DNA of 64,000 bases from Faecalicatena sp. Marseille-Q4148 (GCA_018228665.1 CP073692.1:744001-808000), one strand, 5' to 3'. Shown: positions 32,696 to 42,418, counted from the stretch's first letter. The notes: a model not told the origin generated them from the letters alone. Numbers and translations are program-made.

Positions 32696-33185
32696 AACCT
32701 GCCTCCATCAAAATTTTCCTGAGCTTTTTTCGGGCTCGGTTTACACGTTGTATTGTTACATTTTCTGATTTTCCAATCACCTGTGCAATTTCTTTCATGG
32801 ACAGTTCCTGATAGTAATATAAAATAATTACTTCTCTGTCCTGAACTTCCATACTTTGAATAGCTCTGGTTATACTATCCCTTTCCAACACATTCTCTAT
32901 GGGATCAGCAACAACAGTCTGCATATTTTCTTCCAGTTTCCAGCGCCCTATCCGGAACCAGTTCATTCGCATAATATTTTTGCAGCAGTTAATGGCAATC
33001 TTTGTAAGCCATGTCTTTTCACTGGATTTCCGGTGAAAACTGTCATAATGTTTCAGTGCTTTTATGAAGGTTTCCTGTGCTGCATCTTCTGCCAAGTGAT
33101 AATCTTTCAAATAGAGATAACACATCCGCAGTACTGTATCGCCATATTCTGTTATCATTCGCTCTATTTCTTGCTCTGCCGGCAT
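32685..33185 (-). CDS. ECF-type sigma factor
   Basis: ATG 33185 (MPAEQEIERMITEYGDTVLR) is 7 nt behind GGAGGG; the longer GTG start at 33203 overlaps the site. Region 2 is MCYLYLKDYHLAEDAAQETFIKALK with a -10-recognition segment around KTWLTKIAINCCKN. Region 4 is LSMKEIAQVIGKSENVTIQRVNRARKKLRK. It is full length at about 166 residues and coupled to an anti-sigma gene. Region 33307-33392 upstream is closely related to the region upstream of the second ECF sigma gene, so both may respond to the same promoter type. Confidence 0.92.
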   Translation of the reverse strand: MPAEQEIERMITEYGDTVLRMCYLYLKDYHLAEDAAQETFIKALKHYDSFHRKSSEKTWLTKIAINCCKNIMRMNWFRIGRWKLEENMQTVVADPIENVLERDSITRAIQSMEVQDREVIILYYYQELSMKEIAQVIGKSENVTIQRVNRARKKLRKILMEAGYGL

Positions 33186-33306
33186 CCCATTTCCCTCCTT
33201 CACTTCTTAGACACAGCAATTACCTAAAATATTACATCATTTCCGAAATTTTTTATAAAGTTTCTTATAAGTTAATTGTAAAACTGACTTCTATTGTATG
33301 AAATTG

Positions 33307-33392
33307 CAAAAGTAACTTCAAGCTTCAACTCAAATCTATTTTTTATGCAAACAGCCATTTACAAGTATAAAATAGCAGAAAGATACAACTAC
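33307..33392 (-). repeat. Upstream repeat R1 of ECF operon 1
   Basis: About 80-86 bp here, starting CAAAAGTAACTTCAAGCTTC, resemble 36795-36874 over their whole length (CATTT.CAAG.ATAAAATAGCAG.AAGA at the other side). Each copy lies 120-125 bp before an ECF sigma start, so the shared words are candidate autoregulated promoter or operator sequences. Confidence 0.65.
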
Positions 33393-33414
33393 TTTTGTCT
33401 ATAAATTAGTTTAC

Positions 33415-34611
33415 TTATTTTTTCCTTCTCACAAATCCTCTGTAAGCAAACACGCACAACAGCAAAATTACCACGCTATAAATCACCGGCACATACTCAT
33501 AGCTTTTCAGATACATTCCGCCCAGTTTCCAAAATCTCTCATAAAACAAACTTTCCCAACTTGCAAAAGGCCCTGGGAGTAAAGATGCGATTCTCCGCAA
33601 GGTTATCATCCAGGATGGAATCATTTCTTTTACCACAGATAATAAACTTAACAAAACTCCCACCAGAACAGGCCCAAAAGCACTGTTCATTCTGGCAGAA
33701 CAAAACATCACCACAGCCGCCAGAACAAGCAGGGAAATCTCACTGGCAAAGAATAATAACAACAGCATCTCTCCTATGGTAAAGGGATAACTGCTAAGCA
33801 AAAGTGTGTCGATTATCTGCATAGGTACATTAAGACTGCCTGCACCATAGATAAGAATTTCCATTGCCAGACTGAGGCCAAAAGTAATCGCTCCAAGAAA
33901 GAAGGTAAAAGAAAATCCTGTAACCAGCTTTGCTGCCACCAGACTTCCATGCCCCTTCCCGGAAGAACGCTGAAGCATATCCATACCCGTACTGTATTCC
34001 TCTGCAAAAACCGGTGCTACACAAACTGCCACCGACATGGCTAAAACAATCATATTAGACATCCAATACACAGAAAATTTTTCATAGCTCTCACAATAAA
34101 AATAGGTAAATGGTGTGGCGATTTTCTGATTCTGCTCTCTATGCTCCTGGATTGCACCAGAATCAAGCCCTGCTGCTTTCCATACCTTCTCCATGTTCTT
34201 CTCTCTTGCGGCATAAAATTTATCCGCTGGGATTTCTCCCTGAAATTCAGGTACGAGGCTTTCCATCCACCAGGAAAGAAGTTGTGCCGAGGCAAACTCC
34301 CTTTGTGCTGTTTTATAATTTTCCCAGGTAATTTTACCGTTCTCTCTGTCTTTTAAATAAGACTTATACTCCTGTGCATGCTCCTCTAAGAATTCCTTTT
34401 TCAGCACAGTTCCATTTAACTTTTCTCCGCCTTCACGCCTGATTTGAATTTCTTCCAAATGGCTCATCACCTTATGGTCATCTACATAAACACTGCCGAA
34501 CAGAGAAAGATTAGAACACAGAAGTACCACAAACAACATGGCAAAAATACTAATCCAGACAGATTTTCGCTTAAACATCTTCTTATACTCAAAGAAAACC
34601 AACTCCCTCAT
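33415..34611 (-). CDS. ABC-2 type permease, 398 aa
   Basis: The first residues MRELVFFEYKKMFKRKSVWI and helix SIFAMLFVVLLCSNLSLFG are typical of ABC-2 exporters. An extracytoplasmic domain of about 130 residues (EEIQIRREGGEKLNG...) follows, then five hydrophobic helices (IVLAMSVAVCVAPVFA, VTGFSFTFFLGAITFGLSLA, MLLLLFFASEISLLVLAAVV, VLVGVLLSLLSVV, VPVIYSVVILLLCVFAY). It is 3 bp after its ATPase gene. Substrate is unknown; peptides or envelope lipids are common for such modules under ECF control. Confidence 0.85.
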   Translation of the reverse strand: MRELVFFEYKKMFKRKSVWISIFAMLFVVLLCSNLSLFGSVYVDDHKVMSHLEEIQIRREGGEKLNGTVLKKEFLEEHAQEYKSYLKDRENGKITWENYKTAQREFASAQLLSWWMESLVPEFQGEIPADKFYAAREKNMEKVWKAAGLDSGAIQEHREQNQKIATPFTYFYCESYEKFSVYWMSNMIVLAMSVAVCVAPVFAEEYSTGMDMLQRSSGKGHGSLVAAKLVTGFSFTFFLGAITFGLSLAMEILIYGAGSLNVPMQIIDTLLLSSYPFTIGEMLLLLFFASEISLLVLAAVVMFCSARMNSAFGPVLVGVLLSLLSVVKEMIPSWMITLRRIASLLPGPFASWESLFYERFWKLGGMYLKSYEYVPVIYSVVILLLCVFAYRGFVRRKK

Positions 34612-34614
34612 TTT

Positions 34615-35481
34615 CTATTCTCCTCCTTCTCCTTTGAAATAGTAAAGATACAAATCTTCCAAAGTAGCCTCCACGCTCACAGCATCTGCAGAGGGCCTTT
34701 GTGCACCTACAACCCGTAAAAATGCACCCTCAGTGTCCTCTCTCATATTCACCACCGCATATTGCTCCAGTATCTGCGCCTCCCTGGCAGGGTTCACCTT
34801 ACATTCCCAGACCTTTCCCTGAATCGGTTCCAGAATTTCCGACAAACTTCCTTTCTGAAGAATACTACCTTCTTTCATTAGTAAAATCTCATCAGCAATA
34901 TACTCGATATCCGAAACAATATGCGTCGACAAGATTACAATCCTGTCTTGACCCAGGCGGGAGATCATGTTGCGGAATTTTACCCTTTCTTTTGGATCCA
35001 AGCCTGCAGTAGGCTCATCTAAAACCAGAAGCTTCGGATTATTTAGAAGTGCCTGTGCAATTCCAAGCCTTTGCTTCATTCCTCCGGAGAAAACTGCTAT
35101 TTTCTTCTTTTCCGATCCCTTTAAATTCACTGCTTCCAGCAATTTCTCAATTCTTACCTTTGCCTTATTTCTGGGAATCCCCTTTAGTGCTGCCATATAC
35201 ATCATAAAATCCCAGGCTGTAAAATTAGGATAATACCCAAATTCCTGTGGCAGATACCCAAGACAATTTCTATATTCCTCTTCTTTTACAGAAAACCGGT
35301 CCAAAGAAATTTCACCACTGTCAGGGCTTAACACACCGCAAATCATGCGTAAAAGTGTGGTTTTTCCTGCCCCATTCGCTCCCAGAAGTCCGTAAACCCC
35401 AGGTTGCATTTGCAGAGACACCTTGTCTACTGCAATTTTTGCAGAAAACTGTTTTGTCACACGGGAAATTTTCAATTCCAT
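34615..35481 (-). CDS. ABC transporter ATP-binding protein
   Basis: ATG 35481 (MELKISRVTKQFSAKIAVD) is 7 nt behind GGAGG; ATG 35487 is too near. Walker A GLLGANGAGKTTLL, Q-loop YLPQEFGYYP, signature FSGGMKQRLGIAQAL, Walker B LLVLDEPTAGLDP and switch His LSTHIVSD are all intact. A C-terminal 70-residue extension follows. It powers the adjacent ABC-2 permease. It overlaps the upstream membrane-protein gene, so it belongs to the ECF sigma operon 36670-33415. Confidence 0.95.
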   Translation of the reverse strand: MELKISRVTKQFSAKIAVDKVSLQMQPGVYGLLGANGAGKTTLLRMICGVLSPDSGEISLDRFSVKEEEYRNCLGYLPQEFGYYPNFTAWDFMMYMAALKGIPRNKAKVRIEKLLEAVNLKGSEKKKIAVFSGGMKQRLGIAQALLNNPKLLVLDEPTAGLDPKERVKFRNMISRLGQDRIVILSTHIVSDIEYIADEILLMKEGSILQKGSLSEILEPIQGKVWECKVNPAREAQILEQYAVVNMREDTEGAFLRVVGAQRPSADAVSVEATLEDLYLYYFKGEGGE

Positions 35482-36212
35482 ACACATACCTCCAGATTTT
35501 TTCTATATTGTTTTATTTGCCTTTCCAGTATCACTGCCAAAATCACTAACATTCCCATCCAGAAAACCAAATACGCCTTTTCGTACATCCAATCCATTCT
35601 CTCTATAGAAAAAATGTGAACACCTGCCATCGCCACTCCCATCCCAAGACTTACATCCCGAAGCTCCAGAGAAGGGATTCGTCTGCAAATCCAAAGAGAA
35701 GAAACGGAATTAAAAAGTAATGGAACTGTCAAGTAAAAGAGACAGGGAATCACATCAACTACAGAATTCCGAGAAACGAGAATACACCCGCAAATGACTA
35801 GAAGAGTTGCTGCACCGGACAAAAGAAACAATCTTGCCAGCATCACCTGTTCCAGACGATGCCTTGCACTCATTTCCAGTTCCTGCATCCCGAAGCGTAC
35901 TGATTTTGAAATCTCACTAGCTAGAAGTGCCACCATAAATGGGAGTACCGCACAAAAAGCTGCCATCATTCCCCTGGAAAAGCCTTTATCCATAAGGAAT
36001 TTTCCCAGAAAAAAACCTGCAAAAAACAAAACGATATATCCTGCCCAAACCAGTTTTCCAATATAAAAAAACTGAATCCGCAAAAATTCCCAAAAAGAAA
36101 TCTGAGGATAAGAAAAGTTCTGCAAAAATTCCTCCTTTCTTTCAGGTACCGGAGGAGAATATAAGTTTTCCAGTTCTGTCTTTAATATATCCTGATTTTT
36201 TTTCATCTTCAC
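35472..36212 (-). CDS. Six-helix membrane protein in ECF operon 2
   Basis: The N-terminal 45 residues are cytosolic (LKTELENLYSPPVPERKEEFLQNFSYPQ), followed by about six hydrophobic helices (VWAGYIVLFFAGFFLGKFL, GMMAAFCAVLPFMVALLA, LFLLSGAATLLVICGCILV, CLFYLTVPLLFNSVSSLWI, GVAMAGVHIFSI, YLVFWMGMLVILAVIL). The position directly after the sigma gene, with 4-bp overlap, suggests it works as its membrane anti-sigma or sensor, or as a second permease subunit. I do not recognise a named family. Confidence 0.75.
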   Translation of the reverse strand: MKMKKNQDILKTELENLYSPPVPERKEEFLQNFSYPQISFWEFLRIQFFYIGKLVWAGYIVLFFAGFFLGKFLMDKGFSRGMMAAFCAVLPFMVALLASEISKSVRFGMQELEMSARHRLEQVMLARLFLLSGAATLLVICGCILVSRNSVVDVIPCLFYLTVPLLFNSVSSLWICRRIPSLELRDVSLGMGVAMAGVHIFSIERMDWMYEKAYLVFWMGMLVILAVILERQIKQYRKNLEVCVWN

Positions 36213-36670
36213 ACCTCATTTCCAACACAAAAATATTCTCTCAATCTTCTCAATGCTTCCTTTTCTCTTCGATATACTGCAAATCTGGATAATTCTAGCA
36301 CTTTACCCACTTCTCCTGGACTCAACCCATCCACATAGCGCAACAAAAGCAGTTCCTGAGTCTGCCTGTCCATCTGAAGAATAGCCTGTTTTAAATCCAG
36401 AGAAAGTTCTGCCTGTTCCAAAGGCCAAACATGTTCTTTTACTTTGTGTTCCACTTCTTCCTGTAATTCCTCTTTTTTCCGATAAACATCTATACAAAGA
36501 TTTTTTGCAATGGTATAGAGATAAGCTATCTGTTTTTCCGGATGCAAAGAAGGATTCCTGTGAAAAAAACGCAGAAAAGTTTCCTGTGTTAAATCTTCTG
36601 CCAATTCTTTTCTGCCTGTATGAAAATAGCAATACCGATAAAGCCGGTCATACATTTCTTCCAACTCCAT
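36209..36670 (-). CDS. ECF-type sigma factor of the ABC operon
   Basis: ATG 36670 (MELEEMYDRLYRYCYFHTGR) lies behind GAAGGAGGGAAAAAC. Region 2 is KELAEDLTQETFLRFFHRNPSLHP with LYTIAKNLCIDVYRKKEE; region 4 is TQELLLLRYVDGLSPGEVGKVLELSRFAVYRREKEALRRLREYF. At about 153 residues it is a normal short ECF sigma. It overlaps the following membrane-protein gene by four bases. Upstream repeat R2 suggests autoregulation shared with the sigma factor at 32.7-33.2 kb. Confidence 0.9.
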   Translation of the reverse strand: MELEEMYDRLYRYCYFHTGRKELAEDLTQETFLRFFHRNPSLHPEKQIAYLYTIAKNLCIDVYRKKEELQEEVEHKVKEHVWPLEQAELSLDLKQAILQMDRQTQELLLLRYVDGLSPGEVGKVLELSRFAVYRREKEALRRLREYFCVGNEV

Positions 36671-36794
36671 GTTTTTCCCTCCTTCTATGATGTATAACGA
36701 AATTCTCAATCCAACTGTGCGGAGAAATCATAAAGAATTTTGCAAAAATTGAATGCAGAACTAATTTCTGGTTTGGATCCACAAAAAATTTCCC

Positions 36795-36874
36795 CAAAAG
36801 TAACTTCAAGCTTCAATCCAAATCTACCTTATATAGTTAAATAGTCATTTGCAAGCATAAAATAGCAGTAAGAA
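36795..36874 (-). repeat. Upstream repeat R2 of ECF operon 2
   Basis: Related copy of 33307-33392, at nearly the same distance from its sigma gene. The most conserved minus-strand words are TTGAAGCTTGAAGTTACTTT and CTGCTATTTTAT. The two copies differ mainly in their central 20 bp. Confidence 0.65.
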
Positions 36875-36907
36875 AGTTTTCACTACTCTCTTACTGCTAT
36901 CAAGTCT

Positions 36908-37051
36908 CTAATATGGAATCCCATTAAAAAAACTGCCTTTTCCTTTCATTGTGTAAAATACATCTTCATGAAAAGGATCATATACAATTCCCATAACAAT
37001 TTCATCCTGCTGGCAAAGAGCTAAAGATCTTCCTGACGTTTCTTCGGATTT
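36908..37051 (-). pseudogene. Remnant of an inositol monophosphatase-family gene
   Basis: The minus strand encodes SEETSGRSLALCQQDEIVMG, then IVYDPFHEDVFYTMKGKGSF and FNGIPY before a stop. This is the middle of the inositol-monophosphatase fold (G-[IV]-[VI]-YDP...DELF-A-KG-GA-x-NG-P). There is no start, no metal-site EEx motif and no C-terminal WDxAAG region, so only about 47 codons of a once 250-codon gene survive. A stop lies in frame just upstream. Confidence 0.7.
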
Positions 37052-37103
37052 TTAACTTGTTCTTTCACAACAGTTTCGATTGCAGGACTAAAACGTAAGC
37101 TGT

Positions 37104-37424
37104 TTATTTTTTCTTTTTAGGTTTTGGCATTGGTAGTTCATCATACATTGCATTAAACAACCCCGTTATAAAATCTTTATTATCAATTTCTTCCACTAAT
37201 AACATTTCTTTGGCATTTTGGTATGGAATTTCGTAAGTAACTGTCGGCATATAAGAAATCGCAGAAGTTGTTGGTTTTACCAACAACTTATCATCATATA
37301 TACCGCCAACGATTTTTCCACGATAATAGATAATAAATTCTCCCATCATTGCACGATATGTTATTTCTTGTAATTCTGATAATTGTTCTAAAACAAATTG
37401 TAAATAATCTTTACTTGAAGCCAT
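37104..37424 (-). CDS. TfoX N-terminal domain family protein
   Basis: ATG 37424 (MASSKDYLQFVLEQLSELQE) is behind GTGGAG. The sequence ITYRAMMGEFIIYYRGKIVG, then GIYDDKLLVKPTTSA, matches the TfoX N-terminal domain (R-x-MFGGxxxYxxGxxFxxxxxxxLYLK), here ending in PMPKPKKKK. In enteric bacteria TfoX is a competence regulator; stand-alone N-domains in Firmicutes have no known role. It lies 26 bp after a SRPBCC protein and they probably form one unit. Confidence 0.8.
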   Translation of the reverse strand: MASSKDYLQFVLEQLSELQEITYRAMMGEFIIYYRGKIVGGIYDDKLLVKPTTSAISYMPTVTYEIPYQNAKEMLLVEEIDNKDFITGLFNAMYDELPMPKPKKKK

Positions 37425-37450
37425 TTCTAAATCTCCACTCTTAAATTTTA

Positions 37451-37846
37451 TTATTCCAATGCTTTCTTTAAGTCCAGCACAAATTGCTTTTGTTGTTTTT
37501 TCAAATAGGTTTTTACAAAAGGTTTCATAAACCACTTTTTAGGTATCACATTTTCTGTAAAGTCTATTTGTGTTTCATTCCCTTTGTCCTCAAAAATACC
37601 AATCCAGTGACCTTTCATGTTGCTATTATCCATATCAAATTCCCAGCGTTTATATGGTTCTACAACGGTAACGGTAAATGTAGTAGCGTATCCATTTTTT
37701 GTGTATTCAATAAATTGTTTGTCATTTATTATTTCTGTTTTGCTCAAATCACTTCGCCATAAGTTATATTTATCAACAGCTAAAACAATGTTCCAAACTT
37801 TTTGAATATCATTATTGATAATTGTATTTATATTGGAAACTGCCAC
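37451..37846 (-). CDS. SRPBCC (polyketide-cyclase/START-like) protein
   Basis: The 131-residue protein has the pattern of a helix-grip SRPBCC fold: INNDIQKVWNIVLAVDKYNLWRSDLSKTEI at the N-terminus, EPYKRWEFDMDN in the middle, and a long C-terminal helix KTYLKKQQKQFVLDLKKAL that closes the cavity. Such proteins bind hydrophobic ligands; none can be named here. ATG 37846 follows an AAAGGAGGAATGAAAA-type site. The gap 37847-38280 downstream of nothing known contains only an inverted TATCCCA/TGGGATA pair (38069-38094) and AT-rich DNA. Confidence 0.75.
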   Translation of the reverse strand: MAVSNINTIINNDIQKVWNIVLAVDKYNLWRSDLSKTEIINDKQFIEYTKNGYATTFTVTVVEPYKRWEFDMDNSNMKGHWIGIFEDKGNETQIDFTENVIPKKWFMKPFVKTYLKKQQKQFVLDLKKALE

Positions 37847-38280
37847 TTTTTCATTCCTCCTTTTAAAATTACCGTTTATCGTTTTTTCATATCCACATTA
37901 TAGCATTCTCATATCGGCCCTACAATAAAATTTTATGTACCGATAATCTTATTGAACGACTCTAACAGACGCCATGCACCGCATAATATACAGGAGAATT
38001 ATACAAACTAATATCTATATACACGTTGAGATACCTGCTCTAAAAGTATTGCTAATATCCCACCTGAGATGAAAACAAATGGGATACCTCTTGTATTTTG
38101 CTTTGCATAATATGTTGAAAGACAGATATTATATACTTTCTGAGATTATAAATCAAAATAATATTCATCTGTTCTTTTAGCATTATTTTTATAACATAAT
38201 TTTAACATTCTACTCTCCTAGCACTATCACTTCCTATTATTTAATAACAAGTTTACTGAAAAAAAGATGTGACTCATGTA

Positions 38281-39972
38281 TCATGAGTCCGCCAGTTTTA
38301 CTTTACACCGTTTCATATAACACGCAATTCCATATTTCAAAATTTTGTCTACTCCGTTTTCCCGAAGTTCCTCATCATACTTCCTTTCCTCTACCTGCTT
38401 TAAAGCTCTTTCACAGGCAGCATCCAGGTTTCCGTTATCTGCATATTTCACTTCGATCAAAATTGCAGTTTCACTGTTCTCCGTTTCTATCAAGATATCG
38501 CTGTAACCTTCTCCGGTTTCCTGATTGGAAAAGACTCCCCATTCTTCTTTGATACCCAAAATCCCAAGCAGAATACCATGATAAAAGTTCTCTTTCATTT
38601 CCTTTCTTACAAAGGTGTCTCGGATACTGATGGTCTTTTTCAGGTAACTTTCAAAAATATCTTCAACCTTCTTTTCCTCTCCATTTTTCAATGCCTCACA
38701 AAATCTGCCAAGCATATCCCCATCTTTTGCAACACTTTCTTTGAAATAATCCATAATCTGTGTTTTAAAAATATCCCGGATTTCCAAATTCGGTATCCGC
38801 AGCTTGAATTTTCTCGCATCCACCTGACCGGACTGCGTTAAATACCCGGTTGAAAATAATACGCTCCAGATATTTTCGATGGACTCATACATTTCCTTAT
38901 AAGTCAATTCCGGATGAATGGTTTTTGTGATGCTCTCCCCGGCCATCAAACGCTCAATCTCCCGCTTTGTGGTCAGATTTTTCGACTGCCGGATAAATTC
39001 TTTCACTTCTGCGTTGCTGCTTGTATTGATCCAGTAATTCTGAGGAATTGCTTCTCTGTTTGTACGCAGACTTCGAAGATAGGAAACCACATCCCACGGA
39101 CAATATACATCCACGTTTCCAAAGCGGTATCCATCATACCATTCTTTGATACTTTCATACTTATCCGTACATTCATAATACGTTAAAAGGTCACATACCT
39201 CCTGATCTGTAAAGCCAAAATATTCATCAAAATCGACATCTGCGATCGTAAAGGTTGTAAAATTATTAAGTCCTGTAAAAATACTTTCTTTCGAGATGCG
39301 CATACATCCGGTCAACACGGCAAGCTTCAGACTGCTGTTTGTTTTTAACGCCTGTTCCAATAGATTGCGGATCAGAAATACCATCTGGTCATAGTATCCA
39401 TTTGCAAAAGCTTTTGCTAACGGAACGTCATACTCATCAATCAATAAGATCACTTTTGTGCCATAATGCTTTTCCAACAATTCTGACAGCCTTCTCAGTC
39501 CGCCGCAAAAAACAGCCTCACTCATGTTGCTGTCCAAAAGCACTTTATAATCCGACTTGTCATAGTCACTCAAAACTTCACTGTCAAGAAGAAACTGCAT
39601 GCTGCCAGCTGCAGTTTTCATAATCTGCACAGCAAAATCAAAAGCGCTCTCATAAGTAGCTGCATTAATTCCTTTTAAGGAAACAGAGATCACGGGATAT
39701 TTTCCCATATATCCGTCGCACAGCTTCGAATCTTTTAAAATTCCCAAACCATCAAAAATACTTTTATCTCCCTCTATGGAAAAAAAGTGCTCCAGCATAC
39801 TCATATTTAAAGTTTTTCCAAAACGTCTTGGTCTGGTAAAAAGATTTACCATTCCACCATTACGTAGTAGTTCAGAAATCAATCCTGTTTTATCAACATA
39901 ATAATAGTTATCTTTTATAATCTGCTCAAAATTTTCCACTCCTACCGGAAGGCGTTTCTTTTCTTCACCCAT
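38281..39972 (-). CDS. AAA-ATPase-like/PD-(D/E)XK protein, copy 1
   Basis: About 563 residues. The N-terminal part has LPVGVENFEQIIKDNYYYVD, Walker A RPRRFGKTLNMSML and Walker B VILLIDEYDVPLAKA. This is the AAA-ATPase_like (PF09820) pattern. The C-terminal PDDEXK_9 (PF08011) nuclease-like part has YSDILIETENSETAILIEVKYAD, with D, E and K of the PD-(D/E)XK core in place. GTG 39981 abuts the AAGGAG site, so ATG 39972 is taken. A TATAAT box lies at 40002-40007. These genes are abundant in gut bacteria; function is unproven (nucleic-acid processing or defence are proposals). Confidence 0.9.
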   Translation of the reverse strand: MGEEKKRLPVGVENFEQIIKDNYYYVDKTGLISELLRNGGMVNLFTRPRRFGKTLNMSMLEHFFSIEGDKSIFDGLGILKDSKLCDGYMGKYPVISVSLKGINAATYESAFDFAVQIMKTAAGSMQFLLDSEVLSDYDKSDYKVLLDSNMSEAVFCGGLRRLSELLEKHYGTKVILLIDEYDVPLAKAFANGYYDQMVFLIRNLLEQALKTNSSLKLAVLTGCMRISKESIFTGLNNFTTFTIADVDFDEYFGFTDQEVCDLLTYYECTDKYESIKEWYDGYRFGNVDVYCPWDVVSYLRSLRTNREAIPQNYWINTSSNAEVKEFIRQSKNLTTKREIERLMAGESITKTIHPELTYKEMYESIENIWSVLFSTGYLTQSGQVDARKFKLRIPNLEIRDIFKTQIMDYFKESVAKDGDMLGRFCEALKNGEEKKVEDIFESYLKKTISIRDTFVRKEMKENFYHGILLGILGIKEEWGVFSNQETGEGYSDILIETENSETAILIEVKYADNGNLDAACERALKQVEERKYDEELRENGVDKILKYGIACYMKRCKVKLADS

Positions 39973-40036
39973 GTTATTCACACTCCTTCACTGTTGACTA
40001 TATTATAGCAAAGATCCACGTAAAAACCTATACCTA

Positions 40037-42418
40037 TTATTCCATTGTTCTGATTTGGTCAACAAGAGGTTGCTTTTTCAAATTTCCCGTTGTATATGCA
40101 ATTAATATCAACTGAACAGCCAACAGAACAGCCGAATATATCGATACAACCGGCCATGGGAATGAATAGAAAAAATATGGATTTAATGACCGCATGATCT
40201 GAATACATAAAATCCCAAATCCAACTCCTAAACTCACTGTTACAAGCACAGCAAAGAGTGAATAAATCATGCCCTCATAGCAAAGCATTCTGATGAGTTG
40301 TTTTTTGCTTAAACCAATCGCCTGTAACATTCCAATTTCCTGCTTCCGAGACAAAAAATTTGTAATGGTTGTATTTACGAGATTGATCAGCGAAAAACAC
40401 ACAACAATGATAGCTACTATCAGAAATGCACCGAAAACTAGTTGCTGATTTCTATTATAATAATTTACGCTTTCTTCTATGGTATCCATAACCAAATCAC
40501 TGTTTTTATCTATCAGCTGATTTAATGAAGTTTCAATTGTATCGAATTTATCTTTGTCTGTAATTACGGAAATAGTACCTGTGCAATCCATCCCGGTTCC
40601 CTCATTTATAAGTTGTTCCGGGAGAGTAAAACATTTATCGAATCCCGTATAATTATAATCGCTTACTATGCCTTTCACAGTATAAGTTTTCATCATAATA
40701 TCACCGGATACATTTTCGTAATCAACTTCTACTGTATCACCTAAAGCAACATCCATTCCATTGAGATCTGCACGTTCTTGTAATAGGATAATTCCTTTGT
40801 CCGCAATCAATTCATCATAATCAGCAGTTCCTTTTATGAGATTTTTTTCTAAATCAGATTGTTCATCTTGACTAAATCCCTGAATCCAATCTTCTGAAAT
40901 TCCATTTACACGATATTCTGCGTCCGTATAATACCACCGCTTGATTCCGGTAACACCATCGATATCTTTGATTGTTTTCACAAAATTTTCATTCAGCATA
41001 TTTTTTTGTTGTAATTTCGTCAACGAAACTTTTGCTGTATCAAAGGATTGATTAGCATTAAGGTGAATATTAAATTCGCCTTTTGAAAAATCTCTCCCAC
41101 GGGCTTCTGCAACTCCATCATAGGAAACTAATATCGTTGAAATCAATACAACTAACACTCCTCCAAATGCGAGTGAAAATATGGTTAATATAGATTTTGT
41201 TTTTTGCCTGGACAGATTCATTTTAGCAAGTGATGCAGGTGTTATTTTTCGGTACAACGCCGAACTTTCTTTCGATATTCCTTTATAATCCGAATATCGA
41301 AGAGCCTCCATTGGAGATACTGCGGCAGCTTTTTTTACAGGAGTATGAATAGAGAGCATTACCATTGTAAAAGCAAAGAGCCCACACCCAATCGTCACAC
41401 ATAAGGAAGTCAGCCAGTACCAGCCCTCCGGAATCAGAAAATATCCGATTACGTTACCTATAATCAAACCAATAGAAATCCCAACAGCAGCAAGTAACTT
41501 CCCTTCTCGGTAAACCATTTTTTTAATCTGCCGTTTCGTTGTTCCAATCGTGCGAAGCTGTCCATAGTTACGTATATTGCTTGCAACGGAAATATAAAAA
41601 ATGGAATAGATCACAATGCCGGAGCCAATAAAAGTTACAAATCCAATCACGAAATAAAATAGCATTTCATTTCCAGAATTTTCGCTCTTCACATGAAAAT
41701 AAGTGGAGCGAACAATCACATTATCATCGGGGATGTGTAGTTGTTTTGCAAGAATGTCTGCATATTCCGTAGCATCTTCTTCGCTCATGTTTTGAGCGTC
41801 TTTTAATCCAAGGTAATAATCTATAACCGTATTATTTCCATACTGTTGTTTCACTAATTCTTTCGATATAATAGCTGTATATCGTCCAATATCTCCGGTT
41901 TCAACATTTAAGATTCCTGTCAACCTGAAATCATGATTCATCCCGTCAGAAAATGGTATTTTAATTGTCTGTCCTAATTCAGTTGAATACCCTAAGCTGT
42001 CCAAAAAAGATTCCTGTACTACAATTTCATCTTCCGCAGTTGGTAACTTTCCCGAATAAGGCATACTTTGAGATTTTAGCATATCTGCATTTGCGTAAGT
42101 AAAATTTACGGTTGAATGGTTTATTTCTTCAGAAAATGCATTGAAAAATTCTCCAATCCACGCAATCTCTTTTTCTTTGTATAATTCCGAACCCTCTTTT
42201 TCTGAAATTGCATGATATACAATCTGTGCTGTTTTTTTATTTAGATTTTTTGTTTTCTGTGTAATTCCAAATCCATAAAGGGTTATTGCAGATAATAATG
42301 TACTCGCAAGTGCAATCGTAATAATAATAAAGATATTTCTTTTTCGATTCGCTGATATATTCCTGCCCGAAATACGCTTTATTATGGTTTTTGTATCATT
42401 TTCAAAAGGCCAAGTCAT
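40037..42418 (-). CDS. FtsX-type ABC permease (MacB/BceB-like), 793 aa
   Basis: The protein has one N-terminal helix after RISGRNISANRKRNIFIIITI, an extracellular MacB-PCD-like domain and three helices with the FtsX signature (GTTKRQIKKMVYREGKLLAAVG). A second extracellular domain follows, then a second FtsX helix set near the C-terminus (QEIGMLQAIGLSKKQLIRMLCYEGMIY). The order of two FtsX domains matches large exporters or sensors of antimicrobial peptides. It follows its ATPase after 16 bp, downstream of a two-component system. A truncated, decayed copy of its 3' part lies at 47.9-48.1 kb. Confidence 0.9.
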   Translation of the reverse strand: MTWPFENDTKTIIKRISGRNISANRKRNIFIIITIALASTLLSAITLYGFGITQKTKNLNKKTAQIVYHAISEKEGSELYKEKEIAWIGEFFNAFSEEINHSTVNFTYANADMLKSQSMPYSGKLPTAEDEIVVQESFLDSLGYSTELGQTIKIPFSDGMNHDFRLTGILNVETGDIGRYTAIISKELVKQQYGNNTVIDYYLGLKDAQNMSEEDATEYADILAKQLHIPDDNVIVRSTYFHVKSENSGNEMLFYFVIGFVTFIGSGIVIYSIFYISVASNIRNYGQLRTIGTTKRQIKKMVYREGKLLAAVGISIGLIIGNVIGYFLIPEGWYWLTSLCVTIGCGLFAFTMVMLSIHTPVKKAAAVSPMEALRYSDYKGISKESSALYRKITPASLAKMNLSRQKTKSILTIFSLAFGGVLVVLISTILVSYDGVAEARGRDFSKGEFNIHLNANQSFDTAKVSLTKLQQKNMLNENFVKTIKDIDGVTGIKRWYYTDAEYRVNGISEDWIQGFSQDEQSDLEKNLIKGTADYDELIADKGIILLQERADLNGMDVALGDTVEVDYENVSGDIMMKTYTVKGIVSDYNYTGFDKCFTLPEQLINEGTGMDCTGTISVITDKDKFDTIETSLNQLIDKNSDLVMDTIEESVNYYNRNQQLVFGAFLIVAIIVVCFSLINLVNTTITNFLSRKQEIGMLQAIGLSKKQLIRMLCYEGMIYSLFAVLVTVSLGVGFGILCIQIMRSLNPYFFYSFPWPVVSIYSAVLLAVQLILIAYTTGNLKKQPLVDQIRTME

